Shown here in pieces: positions 1-8,743 of a stretch of 64,000 nt of DNA. The DNA is from Pseudomonas sp. BMS12 (GTDB lineage Bacteria; Pseudomonadota; Gammaproteobacteria; Pseudomonadales; Pseudomonadaceae): contig NZ_LSOF01000015.1 of assembly GCF_001592875.1 (NCBI RefSeq), positions 1-64,000 of the forward strand, in the 5' to 3' direction. The translations under genes and the position numbers were made by a program. The notes below the pieces were generated by a model that saw only the letters and a program-made list of their open reading frames with translations, made no database searches and had not been told where the DNA came from. Positions within the stretch are counted from its first letter, which is position 1, and the number at the start of each line of letters is the position of its first letter.

Positions 1-873
1 CCGGACGCGCTGATGAAGCATGAGTGGCTGGTGATCGCCGACCTCGGCAGTCGCCAGGGCCAGCGCGAGGAGCGCATCTATCTCGCTGCCGATCTCGATC
101 CCGCATTGTTCGACTCGGTGCTGGCCGAACAGGTGAGCGTGCGCGAAGAACTGGAGTGGGACGAGCGCGAGGGTGTGCTGCGCGCCGAGCGTCAGCGCCG
201 GGTCGGCGAGCTGGTGCTCAGTCGTGAGGCCCTGAGCGGCCTGGAAGAGGAAACCCGTGGCCGTGCATTGCTTGGCCTGGTGCGGCGCAAGGGCCTGGAA
301 CTGCTGCCCTGGACGCCGGAGCTGCGCCAGTGGCAGGCGCGGGTGGCACTGCTGCGCCATCTCGACCTGCAGCACAAGGGCGACAGCGAATGGCCGGATC
401 TGAGTGATGCGGCGCTGTTGGCGTCACTGGAGGACTGGCTGCAGCCCTATCTGGGCAAGGTCAGCCGGCTCAGTCACTTCGCCAACCTCGACCTGCCGAG
501 CATCCTGCAGGGCCTGCTGCCCTGGCCGTTGCCGCAGCGCCTGGACGAGCTGGCACCCAAGCACCTGCAGGTGCCGTCCGGCTCGCGCATCACCGTCGAT
601 TACTCGGAAACGCCGCCGGTGCTGGCGGTACGTCTGCAGGAGCTGTTCGGCCTGGCCGCCACGCCGCGTATCGCCGGCGGCCGGCAGGGCGTGCTGCTGC
701 ATCTGCTGTCACCGGCGCGCCGGCCGGTGCAGGTGACCCAGGATCTGGCCAGCTTCTGGGCCAACACCTACGCCGAGGTGAAGAAGGATCTCAAGGGCAG
801 GTACCCCAAGCACTACTGGCCGGACGACCCGCTGGTGGCCGAGCCTACCGCGCGGGCCAAGCCGAGAAAGTAG
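1..873 (+). CDS. hrpB: ATP-dependent RNA helicase HrpB, C-terminal part
   Basis: Open from the first base, so this is the 3' end of a gene that begins outside the window; about 290 residues remain. HrpB is a DEAH-box RNA helicase of about 820-840 aa. The helicase motifs are upstream and not visible. What is seen matches the family's C-terminal domain: an EWLVIADL segment near the window start, LPWTPELRQWQARVALLR in the middle, and the typical ending with SFWANTYAEVKKDLKGRYPKHYWPDDP. It ends in TAG, followed by a GC-rich hairpin, and converges on the ABC transporter gene. The cellular role of HrpB in pseudomonads is poorly known. Confidence 0.92.
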   Translation, partial: PDALMKHEWLVIADLGSRQGQREERIYLAADLDPALFDSVLAEQVSVREELEWDEREGVLRAERQRRVGELVLSREALSGLEEETRGRALLGLVRRKGLELLPWTPELRQWQARVALLRHLDLQHKGDSEWPDLSDAALLASLEDWLQPYLGKVSRLSHFANLDLPSILQGLLPWPLPQRLDELAPKHLQVPSGSRITVDYSETPPVLAVRLQELFGLAATPRIAGGRQGVLLHLLSPARRPVQVTQDLASFWANTYAEVKKDLKGRYPKHYWPDDPLVAEPTARAKPRK

Positions 874-884
874 CCCGGCCTGGC

Positions 885-909
885 GATTGCGGGTGAGGTG
901 CCCGCAATC
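885..909 (+). terminator. Hairpin between convergent genes
   Basis: Perfect 9-bp inverted repeat (GATTGCGGG / CCCGCAATC, 7-nt loop) 12 bases after the hrpB stop and 15 bases from the stop of the opposing ABC transporter gene. There is no T run on either side, so it is only a possible bidirectional terminator. Confidence 0.35.
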
Positions 910-924
910 TGCTGTTCGGAGGGA

Positions 925-2742
925 TCAGGTTGTGGCTGCGACTGCCGCTTCCTGCTCGATCATCAGCCAGGCGCCCTGGCCGTCCAGTTCCAGGCGGTGG
1001 CTGTGGAAGCCGGTCAGGGTGGCGCGGTGGCCGACGCTGACCAGCATGCTGTCGCGCATCTCGCTGCGCAGCAGCGAATACAGGGCATGCTCCAGGCCTT
1101 CATCCATGGCCGAGGTCGACTCGTCGAGGAAGACGATGCGTGGCCGGTTGAACAGCACCCGGGCGAAGGCCAGGCGCTGCTGCTCGCCCACCGAGAGGAT
1201 GCGTGACCAGTCGCTGCTGATATCCAGGCGGTCGGTCAGGTGGGCCAGGTTGACCTGGCGCAGGGCCTGCTGCAGGCGCTCGTCGTCGCCTGGCACGCTG
1301 GTGCCGGGGTAGGCGATGGCGGTGCGCAGGTCGCCCAGTGGCAGGTACGGGCGCTGCGAGAGAAACAGCGCTTCGCTGCCTGCCGGGCCGCGCACTTCGC
1401 CTTCGGCATAGGGCCACAGGCCGGCCAGGGCGCGCAGCAGGGTGGTCTTGCCGCTGCCCGAGGGGCCCTTGATCAGCAAGGCCTGGCCCGGTTGCAGGCT
1501 GAGGTTGAGGTCGCTGAGCAGGGCGTGGCCGTCGGGGCGTTGTACCTGCATGCCGAGGATGTCCAGGGCTTTGGCCTGGCTGACCCGCGCCACGCGTGGC
1601 AGGTCACGCGACTGCTGGTTGGCGTCGAGGAAGCCGGTGAGACGGTCGAGGGTCGCTCGGTACTGGGCGAAGGTGTCGTAGGAGGAGCGGAAGAACGACA
1701 GCGAATCCTGCACCTGGCCGAACGCCTGGGAGGTCTGCATCACATCGCCCAGCTTGATCGCGCCGCTGAAGAAGCGTGGCGCCTGGAGGATGAAGGGGAA
1801 GACCACGGCGATCTGGCTGATGGCCAGGTTGAAGCCGTCGAACTTCAGGCTGCGGTAGACCAGGGCCCAGACATTGCCGATCAGGGTGGAGAAACGCCCC
1901 AGCAGGGTGCCGCGCTCGATCGCCGCACCCTGGTAGAAGGCCACGTTCTCCGCATATTCGCGCAGGCGCATCAGGGCGTAGCGGAAGTTGGCGGTGAGCT
2001 TCTCGTTGAGGAAGTTCAGGCGGATCAGCGGCCGGCCGAGGCGGAAGGCGATCCAGGTGGCGATGATCACGTAGATGTACACGGCGAACACCATCGCCCG
2101 CGGAATCTCCACGCCGGCCACGGTCAGCGGCGCTGACAGGCCCCAGAGGATGCCGGTGAAGGCGACCAGCGAGACCAGTGCGCTGACCGCACCGAGGGCC
2201 AGGCTCACCGAGCCGCTGACGAAGGCGTTCACGTCCAGTTCGATGCGCTGGTCCGGGTTGTCCACCGGGGTGTCGAGGAACTGCCCGCGGTAGTAAGCGT
2301 CGCCGTCCGTCCAGTCGGCGGTCAGGCGCTCGGTGAGCCAGACCCGCCAGCGGATGCTGAAGGCCTGGGTCACGTAGTAGTTGAACAGGGCGCGCAGCAC
2401 ATGGATGGTCGCCAGCACGGCGAACACGCCGAGGAGGAACCAGAAGGCCTTCTGATCCAGGCCCTGCAGGGCGCTGTAGAAGCCGTTGTACCAGAACGAG
2501 AACAGCACGTTCATGCGTACCGAGAACAGCGCCAGCACCAGCAGCAGGGCGAATACCAGCAGCGGTTTCCAGCTGTTGCCGGGGCTGAGGTAGGGACCGG
2601 CGATCTGCCAGAACTGCCTGCCCCAACGCGTGCAGCGGATGGCCAGGGCGGCTGCGGCGGCAAAGGAGATGAAGGTGATGAGGGTGGCGACAGCGAGCCA
2701 GCCCAGGCTTTCTTGTAGTGCCTGGCTCCAATCCATTTCCAT
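925..2742 (-). CDS. SbmA/BacA-like ABC transporter, fused permease and ATPase (YddA type)
   Basis: 605-aa half-transporter joining a membrane domain of the SbmA/BacA and ABC_membrane_2 type (roughly residues 1-340, several hydrophobic helices) to an ABC ATPase. ATPase motifs are Walker A GPSGSGKTTLLRAL, signature LSVGEQQRLAFARV and Walker B RIVFLDES, all complete, so it should be active as a homodimer. E. coli YddA and mycobacterial BacA-like proteins are relatives; the latter import hydrophilic compounds such as cobalamin and bleomycin. The substrate here is unknown. The start at 2742 is chosen because GGAAG lies 7 bases upstream; an in-frame ATG 34 codons earlier lacks such support and would add a Pro-rich extension. 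Confidence 0.85.
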   Translation of the reverse strand: MEMDWSQALQESLGWLAVATLITFISFAAAAALAIRCTRWGRQFWQIAGPYLSPGNSWKPLLVFALLLVLALFSVRMNVLFSFWYNGFYSALQGLDQKAFWFLLGVFAVLATIHVLRALFNYYVTQAFSIRWRVWLTERLTADWTDGDAYYRGQFLDTPVDNPDQRIELDVNAFVSGSVSLALGAVSALVSLVAFTGILWGLSAPLTVAGVEIPRAMVFAVYIYVIIATWIAFRLGRPLIRLNFLNEKLTANFRYALMRLREYAENVAFYQGAAIERGTLLGRFSTLIGNVWALVYRSLKFDGFNLAISQIAVVFPFILQAPRFFSGAIKLGDVMQTSQAFGQVQDSLSFFRSSYDTFAQYRATLDRLTGFLDANQQSRDLPRVARVSQAKALDILGMQVQRPDGHALLSDLNLSLQPGQALLIKGPSGSGKTTLLRALAGLWPYAEGEVRGPAGSEALFLSQRPYLPLGDLRTAIAYPGTSVPGDDERLQQALRQVNLAHLTDRLDISSDWSRILSVGEQQRLAFARVLFNRPRIVFLDESTSAMDEGLEHALYSLLRSEMRDSMLVSVGHRATLTGFHSHRLELDGQGAWLMIEQEAAVAATT

Positions 2743-3007
2743 AGGTTCTTCCGGCGGATGCGTGGGGATGGGTGTTTCAGGGCTTGGTGGCAGACCCCGC
2801 GATACGGGCGATCTGGCACTGAGCGGTGTGCGCGATAGTAGCACCGAGCTTGGTGTCTGCTCATGGGCTTCAGGTTCCCTGTTCCAGGCACTTTTTCTAC
2901 TGCCCGCAATCCTTGCTTGACAGCTTTTTCACATTGCCATGACGGAGGCTTCACACCTGGGGCCATAGCCTGACGGTCGATTATTCAGCCATCAGTCGAG
3001 CACCATT

Positions 3008-4699
3008 GTGAGCAAGCCCCAGCAGGCCCAGCCTGACCTTCAACCCCAGCGTTGGACTATCCCCCTCAGCCGCAGCGTCCTGACCATGCTGGTCGCCCTG
3101 TGGCTGATGCTGATCATGAATCTGCCGTTCTGGCGGGCCGTGATCGATGGGTTGGGTCATCTGAACCAGTCCAGCCTGTTCTTCCTCGTCAGCCTGCCGG
3201 CGTTCGTCTTCATCTGGCTGTATCTGTTGCTCAGCCTGCTGGCCTGGGGACCCCTGACCAAGTTCGTGCTGGGGCTGGTTCTGCTGGTGTCCGCCGGCGC
3301 CAGTTACTTTATCGCCAGCTATGGCATCGTCATCGACTACTCGATGCTGACCAACGTGGTGCAGACCGACAGCGCCGAAGTGCTGGACCTGCTGACCTGG
3401 CGCCTGGCGCTGTGGATGTTCGGGCTTGGCGTGCTGCCCGTGCTGCTGTTGTCGCGGGTGCAGTTGCTGCAGCGCGGCTGGCGCCGCGAGACGCTGGCCA
3501 AACTCGGCAGCATGGCGGTCCTGCTGCTGTGCATGGTCGGCATCGTCATGAGCCTGTACAAGCCCTACGCCTCCTTGCTGCGTAACCACCGCGAAGTGCG
3601 GTTGCTGCTGGTGCCTTCCAATGTGGTGGCGGCGGTGCACGGTTATCTCAAGCGCGAGCTGGCGGGACCGAAGCAGCTTGAGGTGGTGGGAGCGGATGCC
3701 CATCGTATCCGGCGGGTATCGAGTTCGACCCGTCCGCGGGTGACCCTGCTGGTGGTGGGCGAGACCGCACGGGCGGCCAATTTCTCGTTGAACGGCTATG
3801 CCCGCAGCACCAACCCCGAACTGGCAAAACGGAATGTCATCAACTTCACCCAGGCCACCTCCTGCGGTACGGCTACTGCGGTCTCGGTGCCCTGCATGTT
3901 CCAGGACGTCGGCCACGGTGGTTACAAGGACGACATGGCCAAAGGCCGCGAGAACCTGCTGGATGTCCTGCAGCGCGCCGGTGTACAGGTGCTCTGGCGC
4001 GACAACAACTCGGGCTGCAAGGATGTCTGTGATCGGGTGGCTTACGACGATGTCTCGCATCTGCAGATCGAAGGCGGCTGCAGCGGCAATGAGTGCTATG
4101 ACGAGGTGCTGCTCAGCGGCTTGCAGGACTATCTGGACCGGCTCGATCGCGATGCCGTGATCGTTCTGCACATGAAGGGCAGCCATGGCCCGGCCTACTA
4201 CAAGCGCTACCCGAAGGCCTTCGAGGTGTTCACTCCGATCTGCGCGGATAGCCAGCTGGACCGTTGCAGCCGCGCCAGCATCCTCAACGCCTACGACAAC
4301 AGCCTGGTGTACACCGATCATGTGCTGGCGGCGGCCATCGATCTGCTGCAACGCAACGCCGGGCACCTGGACAGCGCCATGCTGTATCTGTCCGATCACG
4401 GCGAGTCGCTCGGCGAGAGCGGCGTCTATCTGCACGGCATGCCCTATGCCCTGGCGCCCAGCGAGCAGGTCCATATCCCCATGCTCATGTGGCTTTCCGG
4501 CGGCCTGCAGCGTAGCGCCGGGCTCGACGCCCAGTGCATGCGCCAGCGCACGGACGAGCTGGTCTCGCAGGACAACCTGTATCACTCGGTGCTGGGGCTG
4601 ATGGACGTGCAGACGCGGGTGTATCAGCCCGAAAAAGACCTCTTCCGCAACTGTCGGGCCGGCGACACCAAGGCCCTGACGGCCCTGCGCACGCCATGA
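3008..4699 (+). CDS. eptA: Lipid A phosphoethanolamine transferase, EptA family
   Basis: 563-aa inner-membrane enzyme that moves phosphoethanolamine from phosphatidylethanolamine to lipid A, which lowers surface charge and raises resistance to cationic peptides and polymyxins. About five N-terminal membrane helices (residues 25-190) precede a periplasmic alkaline-phosphatase-fold domain. Expected active-site residues are present: Glu252 in VVGETARAANFSLNGYARST, nucleophile Thr288 in SCGTATAVSVPCMF, and metal ligands Asp463-His464 in LSDHGES. Cysteines able to form the stabilising disulfides of the family are also present (C286, C296, C337, C341, C358, C363). The start is GTG with only a weak ribosome site. 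No clear PmrA-type direct repeat was seen upstream. Confidence 0.93.
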   Translation: MSKPQQAQPDLQPQRWTIPLSRSVLTMLVALWLMLIMNLPFWRAVIDGLGHLNQSSLFFLVSLPAFVFIWLYLLLSLLAWGPLTKFVLGLVLLVSAGASYFIASYGIVIDYSMLTNVVQTDSAEVLDLLTWRLALWMFGLGVLPVLLLSRVQLLQRGWRRETLAKLGSMAVLLLCMVGIVMSLYKPYASLLRNHREVRLLLVPSNVVAAVHGYLKRELAGPKQLEVVGADAHRIRRVSSSTRPRVTLLVVGETARAANFSLNGYARSTNPELAKRNVINFTQATSCGTATAVSVPCMFQDVGHGGYKDDMAKGRENLLDVLQRAGVQVLWRDNNSGCKDVCDRVAYDDVSHLQIEGGCSGNECYDEVLLSGLQDYLDRLDRDAVIVLHMKGSHGPAYYKRYPKAFEVFTPICADSQLDRCSRASILNAYDNSLVYTDHVLAAAIDLLQRNAGHLDSAMLYLSDHGESLGESGVYLHGMPYALAPSEQVHIPMLMWLSGGLQRSAGLDAQCMRQRTDELVSQDNLYHSVLGLMDVQTRVYQPEKDLFRNCRAGDTKALTALRTP

Positions 4700-4751
4700 G
4701 CTTTCTCGACCCCACAGGCATGACTAACTGGAAAGGGCAGGGCAAGGTCTG

Positions 4752-5648
4752 ATGTCGTTATCTCGAATCCATTCACCCGCTGATGCGGCCCAGCCCGGCA
4801 GGGCCGGCGGCTACTGGCGCGCGTTACTTGGCATCCTCTGCAGCCTTGCGCTGGGAGCACTGGCTCTCGCTGCATGGCGCCACTTCGCTCCGCCTCAGGC
4901 GGCGGACGGCTGGCACTACAGGGTGTATCTGGACGGTGTGGAAAAGGTCAGCGCGCTGGCCATCGATGGTCAGGGTGAGCTGCTGCTCAGCCAGGAATTG
5001 CAGAACGGCCAGGGGCGCATTCTGCAGCGTGCGGCAGACGGCCAGCTGCATGAGGTCGAGCTGGGTCTGTCCAAGCCCGATGGCATGGTGGCCTTCCGTG
5101 GTGGCGTGGTGTTCAGTCAGGAACAGGATACCGAGCCGGTGCGCTGGTATGGTCCCGATGGCACTCGCACCCTGTTCAGCGGGCGCAATATCGAAGGGCT
5201 GGCCAACGACGGGCGCTTTCTCTACGCCATCGAGGACCGCCACGGCGACGGGCACCTGCTGCGCTATGACCCGGAAACCGACAGTACCCTGGTCCTGCGC
5301 AGCGATCTCGATGAGGCCGAGGCGATCACGGCCTGCCCGGACGGCCGTCTGTTCTATAGCGAGAAAGCCAGTGGCCAGGTGCGCCAGCTCGCCGCCGAGG
5401 GGCGCGACCCGCTGGTGCTGGAAGGGCTGAACCAGCCCGGCTATCTGTTGTGCACCGACGATGGGCTGTGGATCACCGAGGACGCCACCCACATGGCTCG
5501 CCTGCTGCTGCTGACTGCTGATGGCCGGCAACATACGGTGCTGTCCCACCTGCGTTCTGCGCAGACCATCCTGCAGACCGCGCCTGGGCAGTATCTGCTG
5601 GCCGAGCAGGGGCGCAATCGTGTGCTGAGCCTGCAGCGCCGTGACTGA
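4752..5648 (+). CDS. Membrane-anchored beta-propeller protein of unknown function
   Basis: 298 aa. One hydrophobic helix (about residues 25-43, ILCSLALGALALAAW) anchors a periplasmic domain with repeated propeller-like blades: motifs such as VSALAIDGQGELLLSQEL, KPDGMVAFRGGVVFSQE, IEGLANDGRFLYAIED and CPDGRLFYSEK resemble SMP-30/gluconolactonase or NHL propellers. Metal-site residues of SMP-30 enzymes were not confidently identified, so it may bind rather than catalyse. It starts 52 bases after eptA on the same strand and is probably co-transcribed, which suggests (inference) a role connected with lipopolysaccharide modification. Confidence 0.7.
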   Translation: MSLSRIHSPADAAQPGRAGGYWRALLGILCSLALGALALAAWRHFAPPQAADGWHYRVYLDGVEKVSALAIDGQGELLLSQELQNGQGRILQRAADGQLHEVELGLSKPDGMVAFRGGVVFSQEQDTEPVRWYGPDGTRTLFSGRNIEGLANDGRFLYAIEDRHGDGHLLRYDPETDSTLVLRSDLDEAEAITACPDGRLFYSEKASGQVRQLAAEGRDPLVLEGLNQPGYLLCTDDGLWITEDATHMARLLLLTADGRQHTVLSHLRSAQTILQTAPGQYLLAEQGRNRVLSLQRRD

Positions 5649-5666
5649 CGAGCTGCTGCTCGCCTG

Positions 5667-6407
5667 TCAGTCCAGGCTGAGGTCCTCCCCGGCAGCCCGC
5701 AACTCTTCGTAGGCGCGGTCCAGGTCATCCAGCAGGCGCTGGCTGCCAGGCGCGTGACGCGAGGCGACCAGGCGCAGCTGTATCTGTTGCAACAGGGTGT
5801 AAGGCAAGGGCGACAGGCCCAGAGACTTGCGGGTCTGCTCCACGGGGGCCTGGTAGTCGAGGAGATAGTCGCCGCGCTTGCGCAGGAGCATTTCCAGCGC
5901 GGCTGCGTGGGTACTGGTGCGGTGGATGGTCAGCCCCAGGGCCGGATCGGTAAGCATGTCATTGACCGGTTTCCAGTAGCTGTAGCCGCTGATCACGATC
6001 ACCTCTTTACCGCGCAGGCCTTCGGGAAACTGTGGCGCCGGGGTGTCGCGGCGGCGATACAGCATCAGGTTGAAGTCGCCCAGGCTGTTGCGGGCCTCGT
6101 AGGTATCGTTCACCAGCTCGGTCTTGCCGCCGGCGCCCGGCCACAACTGCACGCTGCCGTTCTGCAACCCGGCATACAGGCGCGCACCGGGGAGCGAGCG
6201 ATATTCGCCGCGGTAGCCGGCGTGGCGCAGCAGGCGTTCGGTCAGTGCCAGGATCGAGCCCTGGGGCTGGCCGTTGTCATCGGTCCAGGAATAGGGCGGG
6301 AATTCGTAGTAAGCAACGCTGATGGGCGGAGCATCGGGCGCGGGTTGCGCCCAGGCAGCGGCACAGCAGAGGCATGCCAGCAGGGCCGGGAGAAGGGTTC
6401 TGCGCAT
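5667..6407 (-). CDS. Periplasmic family-3 solute-binding protein
   Basis: 246 aa with a signal peptide (MRRTLLPALLACLCCAAAWA, cut before QP). The opening of the mature part, SVAYYEFPPYSWTDDNGQPQGS, followed by ALTERLLRHAGY, is the classic start of SBP_bac_3 proteins, which bind amino acids or similar small molecules. There is no ABC permease or ATPase gene next to it, so it may work with a distant transporter or a sensor. It converges with the beta-propeller gene, 18 bases apart. The ligand cannot be told from sequence. Confidence 0.75.
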   Translation of the reverse strand: MRRTLLPALLACLCCAAAWAQPAPDAPPISVAYYEFPPYSWTDDNGQPQGSILALTERLLRHAGYRGEYRSLPGARLYAGLQNGSVQLWPGAGGKTELVNDTYEARNSLGDFNLMLYRRRDTPAPQFPEGLRGKEVIVISGYSYWKPVNDMLTDPALGLTIHRTSTHAAALEMLLRKRGDYLLDYQAPVEQTRKSLGLSPLPYTLLQQIQLRLVASRHAPGSQRLLDDLDRAYEELRAAGEDLSLD

Positions 6408-6651
6408 CGTCTATTTCGCGGCTCGGAGGCCGTCTTGTTGTTCGATTGCGCTTGAGCATGGCGGCGCCCACGGGCTTTGTCCAGCCGCTCGGGCGACCGG
6501 TCAGTCGTATGCTGGCGGCCGATGCTGCCGCGGGTTTCGGCTGCTGTTCGCCGAGCCGTCTGTCGTACTGGGGAGCAGGCTGCGCCAGCTACTATGCTGG
6601 GTAGGATGCCCGCGTGTGGCACGGGTAGTCGCGAGCAGACGGGGGGACTCC

Positions 6652-7494
6652 ATGTATCGCAAGGTCTTCGCCAGCAAGGTGTTCGAACGCAAGGTGGTGG
6701 TGGTCACCGGCGGCTGCGCCGGCATCGGCCGGGCATTGGTGATGCGTTTCGCCCAGGCGGGCGCGCGGCTGGCCATTCTCGACCTGCAGGAGGCGGCGCT
6801 GGAGAGCCTGGTGCAGCACCTGGGCGATCACCTGGGCTGCGAGGCCATCGGCCTGGTCTGTGATGTGGCCGACGCCGAGTCGGTGCAACAGGCCATGGCC
6901 CTGGTGACGGAGCGCTTCGGTGGCATCGACCTGCTGCTCAACAATGCCGGCATCACCCATCGCAGCACCTTTGCCGAAACCGAGCTGGCGGTGTTCCAGC
7001 GCATCATGGCGGTCAACTACTTCGGTGCCGTGCACTGCACCAAGGCGGCGCTGCCGGGGCTGATCGCCCGGCGCGGCCAGGTCATCGTGCTCAGTTCGCT
7101 GTCCGGCTTCGCGCCGTTGCTCTATCGCAGCGCCTACAACGCCAGCAAGCATGCCCTGCATGGTCTGTTCGAAACGCTGCGCGCCGAGCTCAAGGGCTCC
7201 GGGGTCAATGTCATGCTGGTGTGCCCCGGTTTCACCGCCACCGACCTGCGCAAGAATGCCCTGGTCGGCGACGGCTCGGTGACCCAGCAACCGCCGCTGG
7301 CCATCGGCAAGATCGCCTCGGCGCAGGATGTGGCCGAGGCGATCTACCAGGGCGCACTGCGCCGGCGGCGCCTGCTGGTGCTGTCCAACATCAACTGGCG
7401 TGCCCGGTTGCTGGCGCGCTTCTTCCCGCGGCTGTTCGAGCGCGTGCTGCTGCCGCGCCTGTCCGGGCTCAAGCCCGGCTCTACGGGGCGCTGA
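6652..7494 (+). CDS. Short-chain dehydrogenase/reductase (SDR)
   Basis: 280 aa classical SDR: nucleotide-binding glycine motif TGGCAGIG near residues 19-26, NNAG in LLLNNAGITHRST, and catalytic Tyr162-x-x-x-Lys166 in SAYNASKHAL. After the Rossmann fold, a basic C-terminal tail with a hydrophobic stretch (NINWRARLLARFFPRLFERVLLPRL) suggests membrane association, as in several SDRs that act on lipids. The ATG at 6652 follows a GGGGGG stretch; a longer reading frame reaches upstream but lacks family similarity. The next gene, a binding protein, begins 3 bases later, so the two should be one operon. Substrate unknown. Confidence 0.85.
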   Translation: MYRKVFASKVFERKVVVVTGGCAGIGRALVMRFAQAGARLAILDLQEAALESLVQHLGDHLGCEAIGLVCDVADAESVQQAMALVTERFGGIDLLLNNAGITHRSTFAETELAVFQRIMAVNYFGAVHCTKAALPGLIARRGQVIVLSSLSGFAPLLYRSAYNASKHALHGLFETLRAELKGSGVNVMLVCPGFTATDLRKNALVGDGSVTQQPPLAIGKIASAQDVAEAIYQGALRRRRLLVLSNINWRARLLARFFPRLFERVLLPRLSGLKPGSTGR

Positions 7495-7497
7495 AGC

Positions 7498-8229
7498 ATG
7501 TTGCGCTGGGTTCTCTTGCTGCTGTGCAGCGCCAGCGCCTGGGCGCAGCAGCCAGGACAGCCGCTGCGCGTGGTCACCGATTACTGGCCTCCCTTTCGCA
7601 TGGCCGGGGCGGATGGCCAGTTGCAGGGGCTGGACATCGATATGCTCAACGAGCTGCAGAAACGCACCGGTTTGCGCTTCGAGGTGCGCCTGCAACCCTG
7701 GGCCAGGGCGCTGGAGGACATGCGCAACGGCCAGGCCGACCTGATGACCGGGTTGGCCCGTACCGCCGAGCGCGAGCAGTACATCGACTACCTGGAGCCC
7801 TACTACTACGCCTGCACACCCAGGTTCTACGGGTCGGCGCAACGTGCTGCGGCCATCGACTCCTACGAGAAACTCTTGGGGCTGCGCATTGGCTATGTCC
7901 TGCAGTCGGCCTACTTCGAACCGTTCGACTCGGATACCCGCCTGCTCAAGGTCGGGGTGAAGAACGAAGACCAGCTGCTGCAGATGCAGCTGCGTGGGCG
8001 TGTCGAACTCATGATCGGCACCGACTGCCAGGTGGACTTCCAGTTGCGCGACCTCGAACTGGGACCGCGTCTGGTCAAACTGAACTATCGGCCGCCCGGT
8101 CGCACCCTGTTGTACCTGGGGCTGTCACGGACCAGCGGTCGTGACGATGAGCGCGAGCTGTTGGCGCAGGCCTTGCGCCAGTTGCTGCATGACCGCTGGA
8201 TGCAGCAGGCGGCCAAGGCCTACCGCTGA
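7498..8229 (+). CDS. Periplasmic family-3 solute-binding protein
   Basis: 243 aa. Signal peptide MLRWVLLLLCSASAWA, then LRVVTDYWPPFRMAGADGQLQGLDIDMLNELQKRTGL, a textbook SBP_bac_3 beginning; ADLMTGLARTAEREQYIDYLEPYY is the usual middle motif. It begins 3 bases after the SDR gene. As with the other binding protein at 5667-6407, no permease or ATPase is close by. Such stand-alone proteins in pseudomonads may serve remote transporters or chemosensors; which applies here is not visible. Confidence 0.78.
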   Translation: MLRWVLLLLCSASAWAQQPGQPLRVVTDYWPPFRMAGADGQLQGLDIDMLNELQKRTGLRFEVRLQPWARALEDMRNGQADLMTGLARTAEREQYIDYLEPYYYACTPRFYGSAQRAAAIDSYEKLLGLRIGYVLQSAYFEPFDSDTRLLKVGVKNEDQLLQMQLRGRVELMIGTDCQVDFQLRDLELGPRLVKLNYRPPGRTLLYLGLSRTSGRDDERELLAQALRQLLHDRWMQQAAKAYR

Positions 8230-8237
8230 AATCCCAC

Positions 8238-8672
8238 TCAATGGCTGTGCGGCTCGACGTACAGCTCGTAGACCAGCGCCATGTCCCAGTAGGCCGCTTC
8301 GATCTTGTGCCCGTCGAGATCGCGCACGAAACAGCCGTAATAGGGCTCGCCGTAGTGCGGGCGCGGGCCGGGCGGGCCGTCCGGAGTGGCGCCGGCGGCC
8401 ACGGCGGCGGCGAAGAAGGCGTGGACTTCCTCCTTGCTACCGGCGACGAAGCCGAAGTGGGTGCCATTGCCGACATTGGCCGGGTTGCCGTCGATCGGGC
8501 TCTGCACCCAGAACTCCGGGTACTCGCGGCCCCAGGCCACGGCGCCCGGGTGTTCGAGAATGCGCTTGCAGCCGAGGGTCGGCAGCACCTGATCGTAGAA
8601 GGCCACGGCCTGGTCGAACTGGTTGGTGCCGATGGAGACGTGGGAGAGGATGCTGGGATTCTGCTCGGACAT
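8238..8672 (-). CDS. VOC (glyoxalase/dioxygenase) family protein
   Basis: 144-aa vicinal-oxygen-chelate protein with the beta-alpha-beta-beta-beta pattern repeated: ILSHVSIGTNQFDQAVAFYD at the start and GCFVRDLDGHKIEAAYWD near the end. His12 in the first half and Glu in KIEAAY are candidate metal ligands of the fold. Family members include lactoylglutathione lyase-like enzymes and antibiotic-binding proteins; the substrate is not predictable here. It converges with the binding-protein gene, 8 bases apart. Confidence 0.8.
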   Translation of the reverse strand: MSEQNPSILSHVSIGTNQFDQAVAFYDQVLPTLGCKRILEHPGAVAWGREYPEFWVQSPIDGNPANVGNGTHFGFVAGSKEEVHAFFAAAVAAGATPDGPPGPRPHYGEPYYGCFVRDLDGHKIEAAYWDMALVYELYVEPHSH

Positions 8673-8743
8673 GAGGATTCTTCCCTGAAAGAGTGAAAGC
8701 TCCCAAGCCTAGCAGCTGCCGTGCGATTTTCCTGGCCGGTGAG

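Noticed and set aside
2917-2945. TTGACA as the -35 element of an eptA promoter
   Set aside because: No acceptable -10 hexamer at 16-18 bases (TGACGG or similar), so the promoter was not annotated.
2981-4585. 534-codon open frame antisense to eptA
   Set aside because: His/Gln-rich shadow of the eptA coding frame with no motif or ribosome site.
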